Positions 1 to 6,615 are shown, counted from the first letter of the stretch. The stretch: DNA of 7,388 nucleotides from an uncultured Phycisphaerales bacterium (GCA_937868145.1 CALMMH010000987.1:1-7388); one strand, 5' to 3'. Notes: generated from the sequence alone by a model not told the origin. Translations and numbers: made by a program.

Positions 1-2
1 CG

Positions 3-401
3 TTCGGCGCCAAGATCATTCTCTTCTCAGGACCGGGCGAAGAAGGTATCATAGAGGCTATTCTGGACAGGGCTCAGGTCGACTTGATCGACACGCGGGC
101 CGACAGGGTCGATTTGGAGATGCTCAAACCGCTCGTGAAGCGATGCAACCTGTTCGTCACGAACGACACGGGCCCTCGGCATTACGCGGTGGCCTTCGAC
201 GTTCCGACGATCGTGATCATAGGTTCGACCGATCCGCGGTACACCGCGGCGAACCTGGAGCATACGGCGGTTGTACGTAAGGACTTGGAGTGTTCGCCCT
301 GTCACAAGAAGGTCTGCCCCCGGCAGCATGAGTGCATGAGAGAGATCCGGCCGGCGGAGGTCCTGGCGACCGCCGAACGGCTTTTGAAGACAGATAGGTA
401 G
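3..401 (+). CDS. GT9 heptosyltransferase-like protein, C-terminal part (5' truncated)
   Basis: The reading frame is open from the first in-frame codon at position 3, so the real start lies upstream; the TTG at 84 is internal. The fragment (132 codons) is the C-terminal Rossmann half of a GT9 (WaaC/WaaF/RfaF-type) glycosyltransferase, which moves ADP-activated heptose or a similar sugar onto the growing LPS core at the inner face of the cytoplasmic membrane. Visible hallmarks are the nucleotide-sugar motif NDTGPRHYA (with Asp and His), the following VPTIVIIGSTDP strand-loop, and a cysteine cluster C-x2-C-x4-C-x5-C (codons at 291, 300, 315, 333) in ECSPCHKKVC...C, a pattern common in WaaF-like proteins. 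The TAG stop is one base before the next ATG, so the two genes are surely co-transcribed. Family assignment is secure; the acceptor and exact sugar are not deducible. Confidence 0.9.
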   Translation, partial: FGAKIILFSGPGEEGIIEAILDRAQVDLIDTRADRVDLEMLKPLVKRCNLFVTNDTGPRHYAVAFDVPTIVIIGSTDPRYTAANLEHTAVVRKDLECSPCHKKVCPRQHECMREIRPAEVLATAERLLKTDR

Positions 402-402
402 T

Positions 403-1980
403 ATGGATCCTGCGATTTATCGAAAACGATGGCATAAGCTCAGAGACGGCAAGGCCGATCCGGAGGAACTGAATCTCCTCGCCCGACAGATCGCCTTTTC
501 GTTCATCGACAAGCATTTCCAGAGCGGCCTGTATGTGGCCGAGTACATCGACCTGCTCTGCCAGATGGCGACGTTCCATTCCAAGGCAGAAATGAGCGAC
601 ATCGCGTCCTCGGCGCTGTTCGAAATCGTCGTCGAGAAGCTCTGCGACGACTTCGAGGACCTGCCGGTCGAGGTGTACAGCCGGGTCATGTGCCAGGTGG
701 TCTCCTATTGTCGGACCGTCCCGGCGGGAAAGAGCCTCGACGCCAGACTCACTGATTTCGGCGTCGTGTCGCCTGAAGAACTGCTCCGGCGTGCGATCGC
801 CACGCACACCCGCCAGCATCGGCGTGACCGGACCAAGCCCCCCCGCCGGATCATTCTGCTGTCCCGCGTGACCATCGGGGCCGACGTCGCGATCCTGAGC
901 GTCATGGTTCAGCGGCTGCGGCGGCTGTTCCCCGAGGCGGACATGGTCGTCATCGGCAACCGCAAGCTGGACGATCTGTTCGGAGGCAACCCCGACGTGC
1001 GAATCCGCGAACTGAGCTACGCCCGCCGCGGCGGACTCTTCGAGCGGTTCGCCAGTTGGCACGCCACCCTGGACATCCTGAATCAGGAACTCGCCGAGGG
1101 CGAGCAAGATGTGCTCGTGGTCGATCCGGACTCGCGCATCTCCCAGCTCGGCGTGCTGCCCATGATGCACGCGGACAACTATCTGTTCTTCAACACGCGG
1201 GACCACATGCTGACAGCCAACGGGCACTGCATGGCCGAGTGGACGAACGAATGGATCAACGGGGTCTTCGGCGTGCCGGACTTCGCTTATCCAACGATCT
1301 GGGTCCCGCCGGCGGTGATGACCGCGGCCAAGACGAGGATCGACGCGTCGCGGGCCGCCGGGGCACGGCGCATCGTCGCGATGAACCTGGGCGTCGGACA
1401 GAATCCCAGAAAACGCGTCGGTTTGGAATTCGAGAAACGGCTCCTCCGGGCCCTCGTAGCCGTCCCGGGCACAGTCGTCGTCCTGGACCGCGGGTTCGGA
1501 GCCGACGAAGAGGAACGCTGCGACCTGCTGATGGCGGACATAAACGAACAGGGCATCCCGGGCGTCCAGAGGTCGTTGGCCGCGACGGAAGGGTCCGTCC
1601 TGTCGCACGGCGTGGTCGCCCTCTCGTGCGGGATCGGCGAAATGGCCGCCCTGATCGCCCACAGCGACGAGTACATCGGCTACGACTCGGCTTGCCAGCA
1701 CATCGCAGCGGCCGTGCGGACACCGACGCTGACGATCTTCGCCGGGAGCAACAACAAGAACTTCATCCGCCGGTGGAGCGCCTGCGGGGACACCGACTGC
1801 CGGATCGTGCACGTCAACACGCTGACCGACTCCCAGCACGTCGACGTCAACGAGGTGGTCGCGAGAGTCATGCACGAGCGGGCCCAGCGAACCCCGGAAC
1901 CGCCCAAGCAGGCGGTCCAGGAAATCCGCACACCGCGGCCGGCTGCCAGCCCGACCCCCCGGGAAATCAGGAAGCAATAG
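403..1980 (+). CDS. divergent GT9-like glycosyltransferase with helical N-terminal extension
   Basis: 525 residues, ATG one base after the preceding stop, with only a weak AGGT upstream. Residues ~1-145 are predicted mostly helical and resemble no domain I recognise. From ~149 a GT9-like fold begins: RRIILLSRVTIGADVAIL matches the first beta strand and GDVL-type loop (D161 in place of the catalytic Asp of WaaC), followed by LRRLFPEADMVVIG and NPDVR. The second Rossmann half starts near 322 (RRIVAMNLGVGQNPRKR) and contains AALIAHSDEYIGYDSACQHIAAA, aligning with NDTGPRHYA of the neighbour. Asp428 and His433 are kept, while Asn becomes Tyr and TGP becomes SAC. The cysteine cluster of the upstream enzyme is absent. 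The last ~30 residues are Pro/Arg/Gln-rich and probably disordered. It probably transfers a sugar in LPS core or surface glycan synthesis, but donor and acceptor are unknown. An inactive or regulatory paralogue is possible. Confidence 0.8.
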   Translation: MDPAIYRKRWHKLRDGKADPEELNLLARQIAFSFIDKHFQSGLYVAEYIDLLCQMATFHSKAEMSDIASSALFEIVVEKLCDDFEDLPVEVYSRVMCQVVSYCRTVPAGKSLDARLTDFGVVSPEELLRRAIATHTRQHRRDRTKPPRRIILLSRVTIGADVAILSVMVQRLRRLFPEADMVVIGNRKLDDLFGGNPDVRIRELSYARRGGLFERFASWHATLDILNQELAEGEQDVLVVDPDSRISQLGVLPMMHADNYLFFNTRDHMLTANGHCMAEWTNEWINGVFGVPDFAYPTIWVPPAVMTAAKTRIDASRAAGARRIVAMNLGVGQNPRKRVGLEFEKRLLRALVAVPGTVVVLDRGFGADEEERCDLLMADINEQGIPGVQRSLAATEGSVLSHGVVALSCGIGEMAALIAHSDEYIGYDSACQHIAAAVRTPTLTIFAGSNNKNFIRRWSACGDTDCRIVHVNTLTDSQHVDVNEVVARVMHERAQRTPEPPKQAVQEIRTPRPAASPTPREIRKQ

Positions 1981-2038
1981 GAACGGCCGTCTGTCGTTGG
2001 GGCGTGAGTCTCGCTGCGTCGGAGCAACCCCGCCGTTC
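1981..2038. other. intergenic inverted repeat directly after the GT9-like gene
   Basis: GAACGGC (1981-1987), which starts on the base after the TAG stop, is a perfect reverse complement of GCCGTTC (2032-2038). Inside it GGGG (1999-2002) can pair with CCCC (2028-2031), leaving an 11-base bulge on the 5' side. No run of T follows, so it is not a canonical Rho-independent terminator. It could protect the 3' end of the upstream mRNA, attenuate transcription into the radical SAM gene, or be chance in GC-rich DNA. Confidence 0.4.
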
Positions 2039-2048
2039 AGCGTACACG

Positions 2049-2070
2049 GACGACGTCCACGAGAGTCGTC
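2049..2070. other. small inverted repeat upstream of the radical SAM gene
   Basis: GACGAC (2049-2054) and GTCGTC (2065-2070) form a perfect 6 bp stem around a 10-base loop, ending 27 bases before the ATG at 2098. It could be an mRNA hairpin or an operator half-site pair. With six GC-rich base pairs it may also be chance. No convincing -35/-10 pair was seen in the 1981-2097 spacer. Confidence 0.25.
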
Positions 2071-2097
2071 GATGAACCATCTTTGCAGGTCAGTGAC

Positions 2098-3660
2098 ATG
2101 AAAGTGTTGTTCATATACCCTTCGACGGATTCGCAGGTGGGCTTCAACTACGGCGTCGCCCACATGGCCGCGATTCTCAAGCAGGCCGGGCATGAGGTCG
2201 GATTCTGGCAGTTGTGCGAGGAGCTGGAGCCGCTCCCAAGCCGGGAGCAGTTCCTGGCGAGAATCACACGAGAGAAGCCCGATATCCTCGCGTTCTCCGT
2301 CGTCACCAACCAATGGCCCTATGCGGAAACGCTCGCCCAATGGGCTCGGCCGGAGTTCCGGATTCCCTTCGTCATCGGCGGCGTCCACACCCTCTCGAAC
2401 ACCGAGGAGATCTTGAAGACGGGCCTCTTCGACTACGTCTTTCGCGGGGAGTGCGAGGATGCGTTCATCGAATTCGTGAACAGGCTCGCCCGGGGTGAAT
2501 CCGTCGCGGACGTCCCCAACCTCGCCTACGAGGTGTCAAATGGGGTAGAGGCTCCTCCTGCTTCAAACTTCAAACTTCAAACTTCAAACTTTCGAATCAA
2601 CCCCGTCGGCCCCCTGCCGGAATTGGCGAAGCTGCCGCTGAAGGACTACGAGTGCATGGACTTCCAGCGGCTGATCGACGCCAAGCAGGGCTGGGTCGGG
2701 CTGATGGCGTCCCGCGGATGTCCCTTCTCGTGCACCTATTGTTTCAACCACGTAATGGTCGAATCCTATAGGAAGGACCTGCAGTGCAGCTTCAAGGATC
2801 TGCACTACATCCGCCGGTTCGACATCGGCCAGATGATCGAGGAGATCCGGCACCTCCTGACGAACTACCGCAACATCCGGATGTTTATCTTCGACGACGA
2901 CCTGTTCACGTTCGACAAGCCGTACGTGAGGGAGTTCTGCAAGGAGTACCGCAAGATCACCGATCTCCCGTTCGTCGTCAACGCGCACGTGGGTTTCTTC
3001 GACGACGAGTTGGCTGGTTGTCTCGCGGAGGCGAACTGTCGGATCGTGAAGTTCGGCCTCGAATCGGGCAGCCCGAAGATCCGCAAGACGATCCTGAACC
3101 GCCACATGACCAACGAGAACATCGTCGAGGCCATCGCCGCGGTCGAGCGTCACGGCATGCACAGCTCGGTCTTCGTCATCATCGGTTTCCCGCATGAGGG
3201 CCGCGAGGACGTGCTCGACACGGTCCGCCTGCTGGGCCAGGCCCGACCGGGGCGGTTCCGCTGGACCTACTTCTTCCCCTTCCCCGGCACGCGGGCCCAC
3301 GAAATCACCGTCGAAGGCGGGTTCATCGACGAAGAGAAGATGGAGCGGCTCAAGAACTTCACCGACGAATCGTGCCTGGAGTTCGGTCCTGAGCACAACT
3401 TTTTGCTCAAGAAGATCGGCCTGATCCTGCCCTGGTTCGTCAACGCTTATTCGACGCTGCCGACGGCGGAGTTCTATCGCAGCAAGGTCGAGGAGATCCT
3501 GCAGATGGATGAAGCCGCGTGGCAAAAGGCGGCCCCCGCGCTTCGCAAGCAGGACGCGGAATACTCCACGCGGTTCTCCGAGCAGAGCCTGTCGCACTAC
3601 GCGATCAAGTACAATCGATTCATGGGCGTGATTTCGGACTATTTCCTGAACGAGCGATGA
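2098..3660 (+). CDS. B12-binding-domain-like radical SAM protein
   Basis: 520 residues from the ATG at 2098. That start is preferred over an in-frame TTG at 2083 because GCAGGT lies 7 bases before the ATG and the protein then begins MKVLFIYPS, the usual first strand of this class. Residues ~1-135 form a cobalamin-binding-like Rossmann domain (HMAAILKQAGHEV, PDILAFSVVTNQ, PFVIGGVHTLSN, DYVFRGECEDAF), but the DxHxxG cobalt-ligand motif is not present. A linker (~150-175) carries a repeat-encoded stretch. The radical SAM domain starts near 200 with SRGCPFSCTYC, giving the C208-x3-C212-x2-C215 motif for a [4Fe-4S] cluster and SAM. Further family signs are FDDDLF (265-270), GLESGSPKIRKTIL (320-333) and VIIGFPHEG (360-368). 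A C-terminal helical region (~430-520) follows. It should cleave SAM to a 5'-deoxyadenosyl radical; the substrate is unknown. LPS-operon context suggests modification of a lipid or sugar. Its stop overlaps the next start (ATGA). Confidence 0.9.
   Translation: MKVLFIYPSTDSQVGFNYGVAHMAAILKQAGHEVGFWQLCEELEPLPSREQFLARITREKPDILAFSVVTNQWPYAETLAQWARPEFRIPFVIGGVHTLSNTEEILKTGLFDYVFRGECEDAFIEFVNRLARGESVADVPNLAYEVSNGVEAPPASNFKLQTSNFRINPVGPLPELAKLPLKDYECMDFQRLIDAKQGWVGLMASRGCPFSCTYCFNHVMVESYRKDLQCSFKDLHYIRRFDIGQMIEEIRHLLTNYRNIRMFIFDDDLFTFDKPYVREFCKEYRKITDLPFVVNAHVGFFDDELAGCLAEANCRIVKFGLESGSPKIRKTILNRHMTNENIVEAIAAVERHGMHSSVFVIIGFPHEGREDVLDTVRLLGQARPGRFRWTYFFPFPGTRAHEITVEGGFIDEEKMERLKNFTDESCLEFGPEHNFLLKKIGLILPWFVNAYSTLPTAEFYRSKVEEILQMDEAAWQKAAPALRKQDAEYSTRFSEQSLSHYAIKYNRFMGVISDYFLNER
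2561..2588. repeat. 4 x CTTCAAA heptanucleotide tandem repeat inside the radical SAM gene
   Basis: Four exact head-to-tail copies of CTTCAAA occupy 28 bases, followed by a partial CTT at 2589. The array is in the coding sequence and specifies the 7-residue-period peptide SNFKLQT-SNF in the linker between the B12-like and radical SAM domains. It is locally AT-rich in an otherwise GC-rich gene. Because 7 is not a multiple of 3, any change by one unit shifts the frame: loss gives TGA at 2639-2641, gain gives TAG at 2769-2771. Confidence 0.95.
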
Positions 3661-4565
3661 CCACGTCGACGTCCCCACATCCCGAAGGCCGGCCGAGTTC
3701 TCCTTGCGAGACACCGTCGTTCTTCGTGGATGGCCAGTTCGCGGAGGCGTTCGACCGACTGGGCCTGATCTCGCTCGATGCGGTGTTCGCGTTCGATTCG
3801 GGCCGGGACCTCGTCAAGCTCAACATCGGCCGATTCCGTCGACGCGTGCAGTTCGAGGCGATTCCCGCCGGCCGACGAGAGCCGGTGAAGGTCTTCCTGA
3901 AGCGCTACGACCATCCGCCGATCCTTGGACAGATTCGCAACTGGCTCAGCCGTGGCCGACGAAGGTCCTTCGCATCGCTGGAGCGAGAGGCCATCGAGAG
4001 CCTCGCCGCCGCCGGAGTCGGCGTGCCCCGCATCGTCGCCTTTGGTGAAGAATATGGGCCTCTCTTCGAGCGAAGAAGCTTCCTGATGACCGAGGAGATC
4101 CACAATTCGCAGTCGCTGGAACGCCGGTTGCCCGATTGCTTCAGCGATCCGGCGACACCCATAGTCTTGGGAACTCGCCGCGACTTCATCCGCCGGCTCG
4201 CGGAGTTCATTCAGCGGTTTCACGCAACTGGCCGACGGCATCGCGATCTGTACCTCTGTCACATTTTTTGCTCCGACGCAGGCGAGTTCCACCTGATCGA
4301 TCTGGCGAGAGCCTCGCGCCCCCTGCTGCAACGGCGATTCCAAATCAAGGACCTCGCGCAGCTCCACTACTCGTCGCCGGCAAGGCACTTCTCCCGGACC
4401 GACCGAATGCGGTTCTGCCTGGCCTATGTCGGCCGCGTAAGACTCCTCCCGGAAGATAAGACGCTCATCCGGGCGGTCTTGCGGAAGACCGCGAGCATGG
4501 CGCGTCACAACGTCAAGCACGGGGCCGTTCCGCCCTTCCTCGAACGCACGGAAGGCGGGTGTTGA
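3657..4565 (+). CDS. WaaP/KdkA-family lipopolysaccharide core kinase
   Basis: 302 residues from the ATG at 3657, which overlaps the upstream TGA as ATGA; a frame extension back to 3519 only shadows the radical SAM gene. The protein has the protein-kinase-like fold of LPS core heptose/Kdo kinases, which phosphorylate inner-core sugars from ATP in the cytoplasm. Seen in order are VKVFLKRY (77-84) with the candidate ATP-binding lysine, an alphaC-like region with LEREAIESLAAAGVGVPRIVAFGE (E110 or E111), LMTEEI (143-148) as the hinge, the catalytic loop HRDLYLCHIF (195-204) with D197, and the metal-binding motif FHLIDLARA (211-219) with D215. HRDLYLCH resembles the HRDxYxCH signature of WaaP/KdkA proteins closely. 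The first ~35 residues are variable. Which core sugar (heptose or Kdo) it phosphorylates cannot be told. Translation is probably coupled to the radical SAM gene. Confidence 0.88.
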   Translation: MTTSTSPHPEGRPSSPCETPSFFVDGQFAEAFDRLGLISLDAVFAFDSGRDLVKLNIGRFRRRVQFEAIPAGRREPVKVFLKRYDHPPILGQIRNWLSRGRRRSFASLEREAIESLAAAGVGVPRIVAFGEEYGPLFERRSFLMTEEIHNSQSLERRLPDCFSDPATPIVLGTRRDFIRRLAEFIQRFHATGRRHRDLYLCHIFCSDAGEFHLIDLARASRPLLQRRFQIKDLAQLHYSSPARHFSRTDRMRFCLAYVGRVRLLPEDKTLIRAVLRKTASMARHNVKHGAVPPFLERTEGGC

Positions 4566-5726
4566 ATGGTCAAGCGAGTCGCGATCATCATCGAGCGAGC
4601 CGACGTCGCCCTCGGCGGGGCTGAGCGATCCATCTCCGAAGTGACGGACGCCTTGTCCACCCTGGGTTTGGAGGTCGATCTGCTGGCCGCCAGAGGCGTC
4701 CCGGGCAATGCAAACGTCCACTTGCTGTGTCAGGATCTCCCCGGCAAGCGGGTGACTCTGGCTGCGTTCGGCGCCGCCTTGCAGCGACATCTCGCACAGA
4801 CGCACTACGACATCGTCCACAGCGTCCTGCCTCTGGATTTCACGGACCTCTATCAGCCGCGAGGCGGGACCTATGCCGAGTCCGCGCTCCGCAACGCCGC
4901 CAGTTACGCCAATCCGGCAGTCCGGCTCTATAAGAGACTGACCGCCTGGACCAACTGCCGCCGCATGGAGTTGCTGCGAGCCGAGCGACGGCTTTGCCAA
5001 GGATCGACAGGACCCTTGGTCGCAGCCCTGTCGCACTATGTCGTCGATCAACTCCGCACGCACTACGGCACCGATCCGCAGCGCATCGTCCTGACCCTCA
5101 ATGGCGTCGCCACCGGCAGGCAGGTCGATCCAAACGAAGGGAAAGCGCTTCGATCGCAGATTGCTGACGCGACGCAAAAGGATCCTGTCGTGTTCCTATT
5201 CGCCGCACACAACTTCCGACTCAAAGGTCTGGACCGACTGATTCGGGCCCTGGCGGTGACCGAGAGTCCGGCTTGTCTGGCGGTGGTCGGGGCGGGCAAG
5301 ACCGACGGTCCCCGACAACTGGCTCAGCGTCTCGGCGTGGGAAATCGCGTCGCGTTTCTCGGACCGCTCAAGCAGGTCCAGAACGCCGTCGCCGCGGCGG
5401 ATGTGGGAATCCTGCCGACCTTCTATGATCCGTCGAGCCGGTTCATTCTTGAAGTCCTCGCCGCGGGCAAGCCTGTCGTCACGACCCGCTTCAACGGGGC
5501 CGTGGACCACTTCAAAAACGGCCGTCACGGCATCGTCGTCGATTCGCCCGACGACATCCGCGCCTTGGCCGACGCGATCCGCCATTTTACCGTCGCGGCG
5601 AACATCCAGCGAGCGGCCCGGGCGATCGCCGAGGACAAGCTCATCGAGAATATTTCCATCCGCCGGGTTGCCAACGAGCTGTTTGGCGTGTATGAGAGAA
5701 TCGAAGAAAGGAAGAAACACCTGTGA
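4566..5726 (+). CDS. GT4-family glycosyltransferase (GT-B fold)
   Basis: 386 residues. The ATG follows the preceding TGA with no gap, and GGAAGG (4550-4555) sits 10 bases upstream as a plausible ribosome site. The N-terminal Rossmann domain has VAIIIERADVALGGAERSI with the acceptor-side GGAE loop (17-20). The C-terminal GT4 domain begins near 205: FAAHNFRLKGLDRLIRAL (donor-phosphate-binding Arg/Lys), VVGAGK (240-245), RVAFLGPLKQVQNAVAAADVGILPT, then YDPSSRFILEVLAAGKPVVTT. In the EX7E motif the second Glu is E296 and the first position is Asp (D288), a variant seen in WaaG-like proteins with YDP. WaaG-type enzymes add the first hexose of the outer core to heptose; that role fits beside a core kinase and GT9 enzymes but is inference. 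No membrane helix is evident, so it probably works at the cytoplasmic face of the membrane. Its stop overlaps plsY. Confidence 0.9.
   Translation: MVKRVAIIIERADVALGGAERSISEVTDALSTLGLEVDLLAARGVPGNANVHLLCQDLPGKRVTLAAFGAALQRHLAQTHYDIVHSVLPLDFTDLYQPRGGTYAESALRNAASYANPAVRLYKRLTAWTNCRRMELLRAERRLCQGSTGPLVAALSHYVVDQLRTHYGTDPQRIVLTLNGVATGRQVDPNEGKALRSQIADATQKDPVVFLFAAHNFRLKGLDRLIRALAVTESPACLAVVGAGKTDGPRQLAQRLGVGNRVAFLGPLKQVQNAVAAADVGILPTFYDPSSRFILEVLAAGKPVVTTRFNGAVDHFKNGRHGIVVDSPDDIRALADAIRHFTVAANIQRAARAIAEDKLIENISIRRVANELFGVYERIEERKKHL
5707..5714 (+). promoter_or_regulatory. ribosome binding site deciding the GTG start of plsY
   Basis: AAAGGAAG lies 8 bases before the GTG at 5723, inside the last codons of the GT4 gene. 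This placement supports the GTG start over any later codon and indicates that plsY has its own initiation signal besides the GTGA stop-start overlap. Confidence 0.6.
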
Positions 5727-6379
5727 TATACGGGGTTTTCGTTGTTTTCATCGTGATCGCGTATCTGCTCGGCTCGGTGCCGTTCGCCTTCCTCATCGCG
5801 CGGGCCCACGGCAAGGACCTGCGCACCATCGGCTCGGGGAACATCGGCGCCACGAACCTGGCCCGGGCTCTCGGCCGCAAGTGGGGTTACATCTGTTTTG
5901 TGCTGGACGTGCTCAAGGGACTCATCCCGATGGTCGCCGCCAGAGCGATTGCAGGCACGCCGGACAAGCCCGCCCTGATGGTTCTGTGGTTGGTCGTCGG
6001 TGCGGCCGCCATCGTCGGGCACGTCTTCCCGGTGACGCTGGGCTTCAAAGGCGGCAAAGGCGTCGCCACCAGCTTCGGCGTGGCTCTCGGCCTGTGGCCC
6101 TACTTCACCATCCCCGGCCTGATCGCCCTGCTCGTGTGGGTGGCGGTCGTGCTGATCTGGCGGTACGTCTCGCTCGCCTCGATCTGCGGGGCGGTGGTAT
6201 TTCCCGTCGCCCTGCTGATCGGCATTCTGATCGTCCCGGCCTGGACCGCCTCGGCGCTCTGGCCGCTCTTGATCGCCGCGATCGCCATCCCCATGATGGT
6301 CATCATCCGCCATCGCGAGAACGTCAAAAGACTCCTGGCCGGCACAGAAAGCAAGATCCGCGACAAACACGCAAAATGA
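5723..6379 (+). CDS. plsY: acyl-phosphate:glycerol-3-phosphate acyltransferase PlsY
   Basis: 218 residues starting at GTG (5723), overlapping the upstream TGA by GTGA. PlsY moves the acyl group from acyl-phosphate (made by PlsX) to position 1 of glycerol-3-phosphate, giving lysophosphatidic acid, the first membrane step of phospholipid synthesis. All three conserved cytoplasmic motifs are intact: SGNIGATN (38-45), GHVFPVTLGFKGGKGVAT (99-116) with the Gly/Lys-rich phosphate loop, and IIRHRENVKRLLAGTE (194-209). Several hydrophobic segments (~3-25, ~55-75, ~85-105, ~118-147, ~150-192) agree with the polytopic family, and the length (~200-220) is normal. The basic C-terminal tail ends KIRDKHAK. 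It is the last gene of the envelope cluster; a 249-base noncoding gap follows. Identification is very firm. plsX is not in the window. Confidence 0.97.
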   Translation: MIYGVFVVFIVIAYLLGSVPFAFLIARAHGKDLRTIGSGNIGATNLARALGRKWGYICFVLDVLKGLIPMVAARAIAGTPDKPALMVLWLVVGAAAIVGHVFPVTLGFKGGKGVATSFGVALGLWPYFTIPGLIALLVWVAVVLIWRYVSLASICGAVVFPVALLIGILIVPAWTASALWPLLIAAIAIPMMVIIRHRENVKRLLAGTESKIRDKHAK

Positions 6380-6484
6380 CGTCGTGAACGCCGTCGATCC
6401 CTCTGCATTCCGGCAGCGGCGACGCAAAATGGCGACTCGGATGGCGACCCTGCTCGGCTTGGGCAAAAATCCCTCGTGAAATTC

Positions 6485-6512
6485 TTGTAATCTTCCGGTC
6501 CGCAGCTATGAT
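6485..6512 (+). promoter_or_regulatory. sigma70-like promoter for the secreted repeat protein gene
   Basis: TTGTAA (6485-6490, four of six matches to TTGACA) and TATGAT (6507-6512, five of six to TATAAT) are separated by 16 bases in a locally AT-richer stretch. Transcription would start near 6519 and give a leader of about 110 bases. This is the best promoter-like pair noticed in the window and sits where a new transcription unit is expected. Confidence 0.6.
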
Positions 6513-6542
6513 GGACTGCCGTTGGGCGGTATCGAGAGAAAA

Positions 6543-6575
6543 CGTGGTGCGTTGCCTGCGGAGGCAATCGTCACG
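6543..6575 (+). other. hairpin in the 5' leader of the secreted repeat protein gene
   Basis: TTGCCT (6552-6557) and AGGCAA (6562-6567) form a perfect 6 bp stem with a GCGG tetraloop, extendable by a G-T wobble (6551/6568). An outer stem CGTG (6543-6546) with CACG (6572-6575) can stack beyond an internal loop. It has no T tail, so it is not a terminator, and it matches no riboswitch I recognise. It lies downstream of the predicted start of transcription and about 41 bases before the Shine-Dalgarno, so a role in mRNA stability or a protein-binding site is possible. Confidence 0.45.
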
Positions 6576-6615
6576 CGACCAGTGGACGTGGGTACCGTCG
6601 AGACTACATCATTCT

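Noticed and set aside
84..401. Start of the first gene at TTG 84
   Set aside because: The frame is open to the left edge, and the upstream residues (KIILFSGPGEEG) continue the GT9 fold, so the gene is simply truncated by the window.
1056..2075. 339-codon plus-strand frame overlapping the GT9-like gene
   Set aside because: Arg/Gly/Pro-rich out-of-frame translation of the GT9-like gene with no family features.
217..2388. 723-codon open frame on the minus strand opposite the GT9 genes and part of the radical SAM gene
   Set aside because: It runs antisense across three genes with clear homology, has low-complexity Asp/Arg/Val/Gly-rich composition and no recognisable motif. Such long antisense frames are expected from GC-rich codon use.
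3519..3656. N-terminal extension of the kinase gene upstream of 3657
   Set aside because: These 46 codons lie wholly inside the radical SAM gene in another frame; the ATGA overlap and family length support the start at 3657.
3639..5177. 512-codon minus-strand open frame opposite the kinase and GT4 genes
   Set aside because: Mirror of the codon bias of two well-supported genes; no domain, no ribosome site and no promoter seen. The same applies to the minus-strand frames at 2584-3714 and 5525-6466.
6418..6448. GACGCAAA core resembling part of a c-di-GMP-I riboswitch
   Set aside because: The other conserved segments and pairing partners were not found, and the stretch lies upstream of the predicted promoter of the next gene.
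6461..6473. GGG-loop-CCC next to an A-rich stretch as a terminator after plsY
   Set aside because: Only 3 bp of stem, with the A run in the loop and no T run after it.
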